From assembly GCF_009910675.1 (NCBI RefSeq), contig NZ_RSEJ01000033.1, positions 1 through 59,179 of the forward strand: a stretch of DNA of 59,179 nucleotides, read 5' to 3'. The stretch's first letter is position 1; each line of letters starts with the position of its first letter. The translations under genes were made by a program, and so were the position numbers. Origin of the DNA: Photobacterium alginatilyticum (GTDB lineage Bacteria; Pseudomonadota; Gammaproteobacteria; Enterobacterales; Vibrionaceae). This document shows, one piece after another, positions 34,687 to 44,700 of this stretch. Below the pieces are notes generated by a model. That model ran no database searches. It was not told the origin of the DNA and was given only the letters and a program-made list of their open reading frames with translations.

Positions 34687-37056
34687 ATGCACACTGATGT
34701 AACACCAATAAATAGCTATCCCAAATACTGGGCGGAATGCTACGGCACTGCGCCGTTCCTGCCGACGACCCGTGCGGAAATGGACACACTTGGCTGGGAT
34801 AGCTGCGACATTATTATCGTTACCGGTGATGCCTACGTTGACCACCCAAGCTTCGGTATGGCGGTAATTGGCCGCTTGCTAGAATCGCAAGGCTTCCGGG
34901 TAGGCATCATTGCTCAGCCTGAGTGGAACAACAAAGACGCCTTCATGTCGCTGGGCAAACCGAATCTGTTTTTCGGCATTACGGCCGGTAACATGGATTC
35001 GATGATCAACCGCTATACGGCTGATCGCAAGCTGCGTCATGATGATGCGTATACACCGAACAACGAAGGCGGCAAACGTCCTGATCGCGCCGTGTTGGTC
35101 TATTCTCAGCGCTGCCGTGAAGCATACAAAGATGCACCTATTGTACTTGGTGGTATCGAAGCCAGTCTGCGTCGACTATCTCACTATGATTACTGGTCAG
35201 ACAAAGTACGTCGCTCTGTTCTGTTTGATGCCAAAGGCGACATTCTTCTTTTCGGTAATGCCGAACGTGCCTTGGTTGAAGTGGCACACCGTCTGGCGGA
35301 TGGCGAAGACATTGCGACACTGACCAATATCGCCGGTACGGCAGTGATCATGAAAGAGCTGCCGGAAGGCTATAAGGAAATTGATTCCAGCCGCATTGAA
35401 AAACCGGGTAAGGCCATGGCTATGCCCAACCCTTATGCGACTGAAGAAAACTGCGAAACCAACAAAGCCGAGAAAAAGGCAGAAGTGGAAGCCAAGCCAG
35501 TTCACATTCAACCGTCTCGCCATGACTCCAACAGCACGGCTATTCGTCTGCCGTCTTTTGAAAAGCTGCGCAACGATCGTATTCTCTATGCGCACGCCAG
35601 CCGAGTTATGCACCTGGAAACTAACCCGTATTCATCACGTGCTCTGATCCAAAAACACGCTGATCGCGAACTATGGGTGAACAAGCCGCCTATTCCGCTA
35701 ACCACGGAAGAGATGGACTTTGTATTTGGCCTGCCTTATGCCCGCGTGCCTCACCCTTCCTATGGCAAGGCTAAAATTCCAGCCTATGACATGATCAAGG
35801 CCAGTGTGAATATCATGCGCGGTTGCTTTGGCGGCTGTTCTTTCTGTTCTATCACCGAACACGAAGGACGCATCATCCAAAACCGCTCACAAGAATCGAT
35901 CATCAGCGAGTTGGAAGACATCCGCGATAAAGTACCAGGCTTTACCGGCACTATTTCGGATCTGGGCGGACCAACTGCCAATATGTACCGCCTGGGTTGT
36001 TCGGATCCTCGCGCCGAGGCCAACTGTCGCCGTCCTTCTTGTATCTTCCCGGAGATCTGCAAGAAGCTGGATACCGACCACAAGCACACTATCGATCTTT
36101 ACCGCAAGGCACGTAATGTTGACGGTATCAAGAAGATCATGATTGCTTCAGGCGTTCGCTATGACCTGGCTATCGAATCACCGGAGTATATCCGCGAGTT
36201 GGTGACCCACCACGTTGGTGGCTACCTGAAGATAGCGCCTGAGCATACCGAGAAAGGCACACTGGATCTGATGATGAAGCCGGGCATGGGCACCTATGAC
36301 CGCTTCAAGGAACTGTTTGAGAAATACAGCAAAGAAGCAGGCAAAAAGCAGTACCTTATCCCGTACTTCATTTCGGCTCACCCGGGTTCGACCGACGAAG
36401 ACATGCTGAATCTGGCTCTGTGGCTTAAGAAGAATGATTTCCAGTGTGATCAGGTTCAGAACTTCTACCCGTCTCCGATGTGTAACGCAACGGCGATGTA
36501 CCACTCGGAAACTAACCCGCTCAAGCGTGTTAAATATAAAAAACGCGAAGATTTATTTGTCGCCAAGGGCGATCGCCAGCGTCGTCTGCACAAAGCACTG
36601 TTGCGCTACCATGATCCGTTGAACTGGCCACTGATCCGCGAGGCGCTTGTCTCGATGGGCAAAAAGTACCTGATTGGCGATCGGCCAAACTGCCTGGTAC
36701 CAGAAGAAGGCAGCGAGGCAGAGATGACACCGGCACAACGTCGAGGCTCTGGCCGTCACGGTGCAAAACGCTTTGCAACCAAGCACCCAAATCAGCCTGA
36801 TATCCGCAAGGATGGCAAACGTAAACCGGGTAGTCGCTCTAGCGGCAATAACAAAGGTAACCAGAGCCAGCAAGGTAATCGAGGTAAATCAAACGGCAAA
36901 CCTGCCGGGCAGTCAGCTGGAAGCCGTAATGGTAACAGTAATGGGAACAACTCGGGCCGCCCTAACCGCAACGGCAAGCCGATTTCAGGTCAGCGTCAGG
37001 GCCAAGGTCAGAGCCAAAACGGCAAGCCGAACCGTAGCCGAGCCAAGGCGCGCTAA
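34687..37056 (+). CDS. ygiQ: YgiQ family radical SAM protein
   Basis: This 789-aa protein belongs to the UPF0313/YgiQ group. An N-terminal B12-binding-like region (residues 1-300) is followed by a radical SAM core with the cluster motif RGCFGGCSFCS (CxxxCxxC) near residue 380, and LIPYFISAHPGSTDEDM near 555. The last about 110 residues are low-complexity, rich in Gly, Asn, Gln, Ser and basic residues (GNNKGNQSQQGNRGKSNGKP). The reaction catalysed is not known for the family. The start follows TGAGGCCAATGT. It is slightly longer than E. coli YgiQ (about 739 aa) because of the tail. Confidence 0.93.
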   Translation: MHTDVTPINSYPKYWAECYGTAPFLPTTRAEMDTLGWDSCDIIIVTGDAYVDHPSFGMAVIGRLLESQGFRVGIIAQPEWNNKDAFMSLGKPNLFFGITAGNMDSMINRYTADRKLRHDDAYTPNNEGGKRPDRAVLVYSQRCREAYKDAPIVLGGIEASLRRLSHYDYWSDKVRRSVLFDAKGDILLFGNAERALVEVAHRLADGEDIATLTNIAGTAVIMKELPEGYKEIDSSRIEKPGKAMAMPNPYATEENCETNKAEKKAEVEAKPVHIQPSRHDSNSTAIRLPSFEKLRNDRILYAHASRVMHLETNPYSSRALIQKHADRELWVNKPPIPLTTEEMDFVFGLPYARVPHPSYGKAKIPAYDMIKASVNIMRGCFGGCSFCSITEHEGRIIQNRSQESIISELEDIRDKVPGFTGTISDLGGPTANMYRLGCSDPRAEANCRRPSCIFPEICKKLDTDHKHTIDLYRKARNVDGIKKIMIASGVRYDLAIESPEYIRELVTHHVGGYLKIAPEHTEKGTLDLMMKPGMGTYDRFKELFEKYSKEAGKKQYLIPYFISAHPGSTDEDMLNLALWLKKNDFQCDQVQNFYPSPMCNATAMYHSETNPLKRVKYKKREDLFVAKGDRQRRLHKALLRYHDPLNWPLIREALVSMGKKYLIGDRPNCLVPEEGSEAEMTPAQRRGSGRHGAKRFATKHPNQPDIRKDGKRKPGSRSSGNNKGNQSQQGNRGKSNGKPAGQSAGSRNGNSNGNNSGRPNRNGKPISGQRQGQGQSQNGKPNRSRAKAR

Positions 37057-37090
37057 CAGTCACGACGGCTCTCACGACCTCTCATACAGT

Positions 37091-37121
37091 AAAGCCCGCT
37101 AACATAGCGGGCTTTATTTTT
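37091..37121 (+). terminator. Terminator after ygiQ
   Basis: Stem AAAGCCCGCT/AGCGGGCTTT with a five-base loop, followed by ATTTTT. Confidence 0.92.
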
Positions 37122-37246
37122 GCTATTTGTTAATAAGCTAATAGCCTAACTGTTTGTTGATATAAAAGTCATGATGCTTGGTTTCAAATGGCTTCTATCA
37201 CAGCGTAATAAGAACCAGGTGTCTTGCTTACCGTCAATAACTCTGC

Positions 37247-37402
37247 TTATCGAAATAACTCAATCGCCATAAAAAAAGCAACGGCGCAGCCTATAACGAC
37301 ACCGAGCCCTATCAACATTTTCTTTTGGGCATTTTCATCTAAATATTTGGTTGCCAGAAATGCCAGTAACAGCAGGACAAAGATAACGGCGATTTTCAAC
37401 AT
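37247..37402 (-). CDS. Small membrane protein (51 aa)
   Basis: A 51-codon minus-strand gene begins MLKIAVIFVLLLLAFLATKY and ends MAIELFR. It has two hydrophobic segments (about residues 3-17 and 29-47) with a charged hinge DENAQKKM between, a classic small two-pass membrane protein. GAAGGTGAGTGT stands before the ATG. Similar short proteins are annotated in Vibrionaceae as far as I recall. Function unknown. It lies alone between ygiQ and the YggN-like gene. Confidence 0.7.
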   Translation of the reverse strand: MLKIAVIFVLLLLAFLATKYLDENAQKKMLIGLGVVIGCAVAFFMAIELFR

Positions 37403-37502
37403 ACACTCACCTTCGAAACCAGACTAACCACATATACCCACACTCTACCACAGTTAAAGTGCGGGTTTTGCTAGTTAAATCAATAGACTTATATCAATCT
37501 CA

Positions 37503-38249
37503 CTAGATTTCGAACATCTGATAATCTTTCAACGCCGGCACCACGCGATGCAGCTCTTTCTCTTCCTCGGCCAGCCCTTTGATTGAATCGCAAAGATCAT
37601 TGGCTTTGCTTGCAACCTCACCCGAGCGAGAACGCACTTTCTCTTCAATACTTGCCTTTAGTTCGGCAAATTGTTGTTGCAGCTCAGAGAAATTCAGCTC
37701 GCCGTTTTTCATTTCCTGCGACAATGCAGAAAACAGTCCGGACAACGACTCCATGCTGACATGCTTCATGGCCTGTTCAAATTCCTGCTTCCAGTCAGCA
37801 TCGACGGTAGTAAAAATATCGGCAGGCATAACGAATTCGCCATCCTGATAGAATTTCTGGTGTGCCTTTTGGCTGTAGTCATCAATCAAGGACTCAACCT
37901 TGGCAAAAGATTCTTTCGAGTCGAAGCGCGCAGAGACTTCATTCAAAATATCGGAAGCAATACCCACACCATCATCGGCAATATCGGCCATCTTGGGCAA
38001 ATACTCTTTCACCCCGTGACTGTAAGCATCAACCGCTTTTTGCTGGAGAGCATCCAGCTCCAGACGCTCGCCGTTAATGAATACCTGATTATTCTCGTCA
38101 ATCATCATCTTAGGCTGACCGCCTTGATACACCGACACCTGCTCGCCGGCAATGTGAATATCGTTCTGTACATCCACAGGGCAGCTCTTGGCAAAAGATA
38201 CGGCAGGAGCAAGCAAAAGGCACATCGCCAGGGTTTTCTTCATCATCAT
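37503..38249 (-). CDS. YggN-like DUF2884 periplasmic protein
   Basis: This 248-aa secreted protein has a signal peptide (MMMKKTLAMCLLLAPAVSFA) followed by SCPVDVQNDIHIAGEQV, as in DUF2884/YggN. The remainder is mostly helical and acidic, with two Cys (near residues 23 and 227) that could form a disulfide. Function is unknown for the family. The start at 38249 is the first of three consecutive ATGs. Confidence 0.82.
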   Translation of the reverse strand: MMMKKTLAMCLLLAPAVSFAKSCPVDVQNDIHIAGEQVSVYQGGQPKMMIDENNQVFINGERLELDALQQKAVDAYSHGVKEYLPKMADIADDGVGIASDILNEVSARFDSKESFAKVESLIDDYSQKAHQKFYQDGEFVMPADIFTTVDADWKQEFEQAMKHVSMESLSGLFSALSQEMKNGELNFSELQQQFAELKASIEEKVRSRSGEVASKANDLCDSIKGLAEEEKELHRVVPALKDYQMFEI

Positions 38250-38435
38250 ATTCAACAGTTTTCTTCAGCTGACACATAACTGGCTTTACTGTCACATTTT
38301 TCTCCCTCGTCTACAAGTGCCAGAGACTGTAAGAGAAATAAGCCCTAACAATATAACCGTATCAGCTCATCATGCTTGAGTTTTTACTCATATAGAGGCA
38401 CTCTGTGAACTATCATTCATCTGGTCAGAATTATT

Positions 38436-38918
38436 GTGGAAAAAGTTGCTATTTTCGTCGATGTGCAAAACATCTACTACACAGTCAAAGATACTTATGG
38501 TTGTAACTTTGACTACAACGCATTTTGGGCAGAAGCCACACAGGGCCGGGAGGTCGTTGCCGCTTACGCCTATGCCATTCACCGGGGTGACGAAAAACAG
38601 CGTCAGTTTCAAAATATTCTGAGAGGCATTGGCTTTGAAGTAAAACTCAAGCCATTTATCCAGCGTAGCGACGGGTCGGCTAAAGGTGACTGGGATGTGG
38701 GGATCACCCTCGATGTCATTGAGCACGCAGCGGATGTTGATCGTATCATTTTGCTATCCGGTGACGGCGACTTTGACCTGCTCGTCGACAAGGTACAATC
38801 CAAATATAATGTGGATGTCGAGATCTACGGCGTACCGGCACTAACGGCAAGCTCACTGATCAATACGGCGAATTTTTTCCGAGAAATTGAAGATACCCTA
38901 CTTCTCGGACGAAAATAA
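38436..38918 (+). CDS. NYN-domain (LabA/DUF88-like) protein
   Basis: This 160-aa protein is a stand-alone NYN domain, a PIN-like nuclease fold. Acidic residues expected at the metal site are visible in IFVDVQNIYY (residues 6-15), KGDWDVGITLDVI near 83-95 and LLSGDGDFDLLV near 106-117. Members are proposed RNases; activity is inferred from the intact Asp residues. The start is a GTG with weak GGTCAGAA upstream. It is convergent with the CDF-like gene across a shared terminator. Confidence 0.88.
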   Translation: MEKVAIFVDVQNIYYTVKDTYGCNFDYNAFWAEATQGREVVAAYAYAIHRGDEKQRQFQNILRGIGFEVKLKPFIQRSDGSAKGDWDVGITLDVIEHAADVDRIILLSGDGDFDLLVDKVQSKYNVDVEIYGVPALTASSLINTANFFREIEDTLLLGRK

Positions 38919-38939
38919 ACTTGAGCGCATGTAACAGAA

Positions 38940-38967
38940 AACGGGAAGCCATTGGGGCTTCCCGTTT
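38940..38967. terminator. Bidirectional terminator, NYN gene and CDF-like gene
   Basis: An 11-bp stem AACGGGAAGCC/GGCTTCCCGTT with a short loop, flanked by A and T residues, between two convergent genes. Confidence 0.8.
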
Positions 38968-38998
38968 AAGCATTAGTTGCTTATTTTTCTGTGGCTGC

Positions 38999-39694
38999 TC
39001 ATTTCATCAGTGCACCTACAGCCTTCTGTTCGCAAGCAATCCTTTTTTGGGCGCTTAGCCTCCGAAGATCACTCACCGCACCGTAAACCATTTTCAACGG
39101 TACAATCACAAAATAGATTGAGGCTAGGACAACCATCACCGGATCAGCATACACGGCATATTGGGAATAATCGGTGTATTCCATAAAGGTGGCAATAACA
39201 AATCCAATCATTACAGCGCCGCTAATCACTGTATCCATTGCCCACTGTTTGACTTCTGCTTCCACCAGCGCAGAATTGGCCTGCTTGCCTTTTCTTGCCA
39301 TTACCCAGATCGTTGCCAGACAGCCAACAATGTTTATCACTCCGAAGAGCAGAGCCAACCCTGTATCGACTTCACGCCCGCCATTAAAAATAGCAATAAC
39401 AGCTGTGCCAAAAGAAATACAGCACATCACGGTAATTACAACGCCCTTAAAGGCAATCACCAGCGATTCAACTTTTGCTTTATCCCTGGATGCGCCATCA
39501 GGCTGGCGAATAGACATAGCTGCAACCAGCGACACCAGTGTCAAAGCCAGACTAATAAACGAATAGGCGCCGTCAAAAACGATGACCAATGAGCCCATCC
39601 ACAAACCAAGACCGATCCCCATCATGGCAAACAAAAACGAGGAGAAAGTCGAAAACTGAAGCAGCCGACGTTCAAGCTGCACATTACAAGTCAT
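38999..39694 (-). CDS. Cation diffusion facilitator-like transporter
   Basis: This 231-aa membrane protein has five to six membrane segments and the CDF layout: a TM2 region FDGAYSFISLALTLVSLVAA near residues 40-60 and a TM5 region WAMDTVISGAVMIGF near 150-165. The usual D/HxxxD metal pairs are only partly present (DGAYS and DTVIS), so the metal site may differ or transport may be altered. The short C-terminal cytoplasmic domain of larger CDFs is missing. The start at 39694 has AGAGGTACTT; a TTG at 39709 is less likely. It is divergent from a LysR gene. Confidence 0.78.
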   Translation of the reverse strand: MTCNVQLERRLLQFSTFSSFLFAMMGIGLGLWMGSLVIVFDGAYSFISLALTLVSLVAAMSIRQPDGASRDKAKVESLVIAFKGVVITVMCCISFGTAVIAIFNGGREVDTGLALLFGVINIVGCLATIWVMARKGKQANSALVEAEVKQWAMDTVISGAVMIGFVIATFMEYTDYSQYAVYADPVMVVLASIYFVIVPLKMVYGAVSDLRRLSAQKRIACEQKAVGALMK

Positions 39695-39856
39695 AAGTAC
39701 CTCTATCAACCGACGCTTTTTTCGTCGGGCATTCTTAATATAACTATCTTATCGTGATAGTTTCGCTTGTTATAATCACCAAGCGACGAAATAATTGACG
39801 CTGGAGATGCTATCAATAGACCAGCAGCTCATTCCGTACCCAAGCGAGGCTCAATC

Positions 39857-40741
39857 GTGAAAATCAGCCAAATCGAAATATTCCTGCAAATATGCCAGTG
39901 CGGCTCCATTGCCGAGGCTGCGCGAAAACTCAACAAAAGCCGGACAACAGTCAGTGCCGCGCTAAGCGCATTCGAAGATGACCTGGGCGTTCAGCTCCTG
40001 GAACGATCGGGAAACAAGGTTCAACCAACTGACATTGGCGAAGCCATTAATAACGATTGTGAACGGCTTCTGATGATTGCCGGTGATATTCAGAATAAAT
40101 GCAGCCAACACCTTGGCGGTGTTGAATCGACTTTGCGCATAGCCAGAGACGATACTTTGCCTGAATTGCTTTGGCGTCAACTGGTGCAGCAAATGAGCGA
40201 ACGCTTTCCGAACACGAGTATATCGATTTATGTTGCGCCACCACCTGAGCTAGAACAAATGGTGCAGCAAAATATTGTTGATGTTGCTTACAGCCTGCTA
40301 CCCGGCGACCACAGAGTCTCCCGTGTGAATCACCATGAACTTGGACAGGTTCGCATGATGTCAGTGGCCTGCAAAGCGCACCCCTTGAGTCGACTACGTA
40401 AAGTCAGCAGCTCTGATCTGGAAAGATATACCGAGATCGCGCTTGCCTATGTTGATGACGAAAGCCTGAAAGCGGCGACACCACGCTCCAGCAATTTCAT
40501 CGCCCTTCCCTTTTATGAACATCTCCGTGACGCCGTTCTGGACGGCGCAGGCTGGTCTTACGTACCAGCCCTGTTAATCAATGATCATTTACGAGAAGGA
40601 ACGATTACCGTACTCAAACATAGTAAGGCAATGAACTGGCAACCTTATGGCGAAATTGTTGATAGCAAAACACAGCGTGGTGCCGTCATATCCTGGCTAT
40701 CCGATCAGCTTGAAACCTATTTGCTGGAGGCCAATCGCTAG
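39857..40741 (+). CDS. LysR-family regulator, divergent from the CDF-like gene
   Basis: This 294-aa LysR protein has its winged helix at residues 1-60 (CGSIAEAARKLNKSRTTVSAALSAFE). The effector domain is well formed (STLRIARDDTLPELLWRQLV near 93-112). It faces the CDF-like gene across 162 bases, which suggests it controls that gene; the signal is unknown. Confidence 0.9.
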   Translation: MKISQIEIFLQICQCGSIAEAARKLNKSRTTVSAALSAFEDDLGVQLLERSGNKVQPTDIGEAINNDCERLLMIAGDIQNKCSQHLGGVESTLRIARDDTLPELLWRQLVQQMSERFPNTSISIYVAPPPELEQMVQQNIVDVAYSLLPGDHRVSRVNHHELGQVRMMSVACKAHPLSRLRKVSSSDLERYTEIALAYVDDESLKAATPRSSNFIALPFYEHLRDAVLDGAGWSYVPALLINDHLREGTITVLKHSKAMNWQPYGEIVDSKTQRGAVISWLSDQLETYLLEANR

Positions 40742-40758
40742 GGCGCAGAAAGCTTGAG

Positions 40759-40836
40759 TATACCTACCGTTATTTTCCTTGAACTGAACACGCGGACCTT
40801 ACTCTGGGTCCTGCATCTTGAAGGGGTTTGGGTATA
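40759..40836. repeat. 78-bp palindromic intergenic element (MITE/REP-like)
   Basis: The element begins TATACC and ends GGGTATA, and its arms CCTTGAACTG and TGCATCTTGAAGG are imperfect inverted repeats. A central hairpin GGACC (40794-40798) and GGTCC (40807-40811) closes it. Its end TGCATCTTGAAGGGGTTTGG resembles the repeat end at 180-202 (CATCTTGAGGTAGCTTGGGTATA), so the two may be related. It lies 18 bases after the LysR stop and 90 before aqpZ. Confidence 0.6.
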
Positions 40837-40926
40837 TTGGCTCACTTTTCCATTTTTGAGCCGATAATCAGCCAGTTCCGTTTCTATACTCTGTCCAATA
40901 CATCCCATCCTAAGAGGATTATAACG

Positions 40927-41616
40927 ATGATCAAAAAGCTGGTGGCTGAGTTTATTGGAACATTCTGGTTGGTATTGGGCGGCTGTGGCAGCGCAGTATT
41001 AGCCGCCGCTTTCCCGGATGTGGGTATCGGCCTACTGGGTGTGTCGTTTGCCTTTGGTTTAACTGTTGTCACCATGGCCTATGCCATTGGCCATATTTCA
41101 GGTTGCCATCTTAACCCGGCAGTCACCGTCGGCCTGTGGTCAGGAGGACGTTTTCCCGCCAGTGAAGTTGGCCCGTATATTGTCTTCCAGGTGCTCGGCG
41201 CTATCTTTGCCGCATTTGTACTTTATATCATTGCCAGTGGTCAAGCCGGTTTCGATCTTGCTGGCGGGCTTGCCTCAAACGGATATGGTGACCACTCACC
41301 CGGCGGTTATACCATGCTGTCAGGTTTTATCACCGAGTTCGTCATGACCTTTATGTTTCTCATTGTGATCCTCGGTGTTACCCACAAACTGGCCACACCT
41401 TCAATGGCCGGACTGGCTATCGGGTTGGCGCTGGTACTGATCCATTTAATCAGCATTCCGGTCACCAACACATCCGTTAACCCTGCCCGAAGTACTGGGC
41501 CTGCCATTATGGTCGGTGATTGGGCCATCGCACAACTATGGCTCTTCTGGGTTGCCCCGATTCTGGGCGCCATCGCCGCCGGGGTAGTCTATCGCTGGCT
41601 GTGCCCTGACGATTAA
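40927..41616 (+). CDS. aqpZ: Aquaporin Z
   Basis: This 229-aa inner-membrane water channel has six membrane segments and both half-helices with NPA motifs: GCHLNPAVT near residue 60-68 and SVNPARSTGP near 180-189. The selectivity-filter Arg follows the second NPA, and the residue set fits an orthodox water channel more than a glycerol facilitator. The start at 40927 follows AAGAGGATTATAACG; the open frame extends to 40828 through the upstream repeat and that part is not coding. Length matches E. coli AqpZ (231 aa). Confidence 0.95.
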   Translation: MIKKLVAEFIGTFWLVLGGCGSAVLAAAFPDVGIGLLGVSFAFGLTVVTMAYAIGHISGCHLNPAVTVGLWSGGRFPASEVGPYIVFQVLGAIFAAFVLYIIASGQAGFDLAGGLASNGYGDHSPGGYTMLSGFITEFVMTFMFLIVILGVTHKLATPSMAGLAIGLALVLIHLISIPVTNTSVNPARSTGPAIMVGDWAIAQLWLFWVAPILGAIAAGVVYRWLCPDD

Positions 41617-41660
41617 CAGCGATGGCATAAGGTCAGTGACAGAAATAAAAAGCACCAAAA

Positions 41661-41690
41661 AGAAAGCGAGAACCCTGGTTCTCGCTTTCT
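41661..41690. terminator. Terminator between aqpZ and ydiJ
   Basis: A perfect 14-bp inverted repeat (AGAAAGCGAGAACC/GGTTCTCGCTTTCT) with AAAA before and GATTTTC after, between convergent genes. Confidence 0.85.
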
Positions 41691-41714
41691 GATTTTCACA
41701 CCGGTAATCGAAGC

Positions 41715-44700
41715 TTATCGGAGGTTATTTACAACCTGAAGCAGCACCTGAACCGGATGCTTCATCTTGATATGTTCGAATCGCTTAACCTGACTTCGGC
41801 AAGAATATCCCGTCGCCATACACCTGTCGGTATTCAACTGTTCAAGATTTGGCTGCCAGCTCAGATTGTACACACCACGGGACATTTCAAGTTTGTCTTT
41901 TTCATGGCCGAACGTACCAGCCATGCCACAACAGCCGACAGACACAGGCATTAGGTTGGCACCGAAGCGGGCAAAGATCTCAGCCCATTCCTTCTCGGCA
42001 TTCGGCATTTTGGTCTTCTCGGTACAATGGGCAAACAAATACCATCTGTCGTCTTCACGAAGAGGATGAGAGGGCAGCTCTGGCAATAGCGGCAATAACC
42101 ACTCATGAGCCGTCTGAACATGGAACTCACCCCGTTTGTCACCGAGAATTTCTTCATACTCGTCCCGGTAGCAAAGCACCAGCGCCGGATCGACGCCCAC
42201 CAGCGGAATGCCCAGGCTCGACAGCTGATTGAGAAAATCAGCGGTATTACGTGCCGTCTTGGCAAACTGACGCAAGAAGCCTTTAATATGCTGCGCCTTG
42301 CCATTGGGTTTAAACGGCACCAGCATCGGCTTCTTGCCGAGTTTTTCAATCAGGTAGACAAAATCTCGTACCACATCGGCATCGTAGAAGCTGGTAAACG
42401 GATCCTGAACAATCAGCACATAATTCTGACGCTCTTGTTCCGACAATGCCTGTAGCCACTGCAGGTCAAAACGCGTGGCATGATGACCATCCAGCCCTTC
42501 CTTCAAGGTCGGCACCGATAACGCCGGCATATCCACATAGCCGATCGTTTTCTCGGTAAGCTTTTTCGACCACGACGGACGCATCACGGCATTAAAGGTC
42601 ACTGGTGCTTTTGCCATCAAGGGCAGATAGCTTTCTACATAGGCCACCAGGTAATCCTTCACCGGGCGCTGATAGCGACTGTAATAGATATTCATAAAGC
42701 GAGCGCGGAAACTCGGCACATCAACCTTGATTGGACACTGGCTCGCACACGCCTTACAAGCCAGACAGCCATTCATGGCTTCCATTACCTCGTGGGAGAA
42801 GTCATAGTCGCTCTTGCCCGAGCCGAAGGTATTTCTAAACCGGTCGATAATCTGCTTCACTGTCGGTGACTGACTCATCAGCTCCGCTTCCAGCTTCATC
42901 GGATCAATGCCCTTCTCAGACAACTGACGTAACCATTCGCGTACCAAGCCTGCGCGGCCTTTAGGCGAATGACGGCGATCGGCGGTGATCTTCATCGATG
43001 GGCACATCGGCGAGCTTGTATCATAGTTAAAGCACAAGCCATTGCCGTTACATTCCATTGCCTGCTTGAAGCTATCACGCACCTTCATCGGGATCTGTCG
43101 GTCATAGAAGCCACGCTTCACTCCGTCGACTTTCACCAACTCAGCATTGCTATCAAGCGGGGTACAAATCTTGCCGGGGTTCATTCGGTTATCCGGGTCA
43201 AACGCCGCCTTGATTCGTCTCAGCTCGGTAAACAGCTCATCGCCGAAAAATGCCGGTCCGTATTCCGAGCGGAACCCCTTACCATGCTCGCCCCACATCA
43301 GGCCGCCATATTTTGCCACCAGCGCAACAACCTGATCGGACACTTCCTTCATCAGGCGCTCTTGTTCCGGATCGCACATATCCAGTGCCGGGCGCACATG
43401 AAGCACCCCGGCATCCACGTGACCGAACATGCCGTAATCCAGCTGCTTCTCGTCAAGCAACTGACGGAACTCGGCAATAAAATCAGCAAGGTTTTCCGGC
43501 GGCACGCAAGTATCTTCAGCAAAGGCAACTGGCTTCTTACTGCCCTTTGCCGCGCCTAAGAGGCCAACCGCTTTCTTGCGCATGCCATAAATCTTCTGGA
43601 TGCTGGCAAGATCATCACACACCTGATAGCCAATCACCCCACTTTGTTCTTCCGCGATCAAAGAATCGAGCTGTACGCACAAAGCTGCGACCTGGCGTTG
43701 ATTTTCTTCCGGATCATTGCTGGCAAACTCAACCATGTTGATGCCCAGCAGCTCTTTGCCGGGAACGTCTGTCAGCAAATCGCTAACGGTGTGCCACACG
43801 ATATCCTGCTTGGCCAGATTCAGTACCCGCGAATCAACCGTCTCAACCGACAAAGCCTGTGCTTCGACCATCATCGGGGCATTTCGCAAGGCCGAATCAA
43901 AGCTGTCGTATTTAATGTTCACTAAGGTCCGGGATTTCGGGATTGGCGTGATATTGAGCTTCGCCTCGGCAATAAAGGCCAGCGAGCCTTCAGCGCCACA
44001 CAACAGGCGGGTAATATCAAATTCCGTCAGCGCGTCATCAAAGACATTCTGTAAGTCGTAACCGGTCAGAAAGCGGTTTAACGGCGGAAATTTATCAACA
44101 ATTTGCTGTCGCTTGTCACGGCACACCTGAGAAGATACCAGCATTGCTTTACTGGCAAGCTCATCCCCTTCAGACGCCGCGAGCACCTGCTCCTGAGTCA
44201 GCGGTTCGGTTTCCAGAACAGAGCCATCCACCAGAACGGCTTTCAGCGACAAAACGTGATCAGAGGTCTTACCGTATTTCAGCGATCCCTGACCAGATGC
44301 GTCGGTATTAATCATTCCACCGATAGTAGCGCGGTTACTGGTTGATAAATCCGGCGAAAAGAAATAGCCGTAAGGACGCAGGGCGTCGTTAAGCTGGTCT
44401 TTTACCACCCCGGTTTGTACTCGTACCCAGCCCTGATCCGGATTGACCTCAATGATCTGGTTCATATGGCGAGAGAGATCAACAACGATCCCCGGCGTTA
44501 GTGACTGACCGTTGGTTCCAGTACCGCCCCCACGGGCAGAAAAGGTGACTTGCTTAAAATTCGGGTTCTGGCCTACCCGGCCAATCAAGATAAGATCGTC
44601 TGTGGTACGGGGTAAAACGACGGCTTGTGGCAGCTGCTGATACACACTGTTATCAGTGGCCACAGCCAGTCGGCTGGCATAATTTTGTTCGATATCACCG

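Noticed and set aside
37671..38279. 202-codon plus-strand frame opposite the YggN-like gene
   Set aside because: It lies opposite a gene with a signal peptide and family match; its composition (His/Leu/Ile-rich) is that of an antisense shadow.
40828..40926. N-terminal extension of AqpZ from 40828
   Set aside because: The extension is encoded partly by the palindromic repeat and is absent from the normal aquaporin Z length.
42969..43559. 196-codon plus-strand frame opposite ydiJ
   Set aside because: Opposite a conserved oxidoreductase; no domain or start signal.
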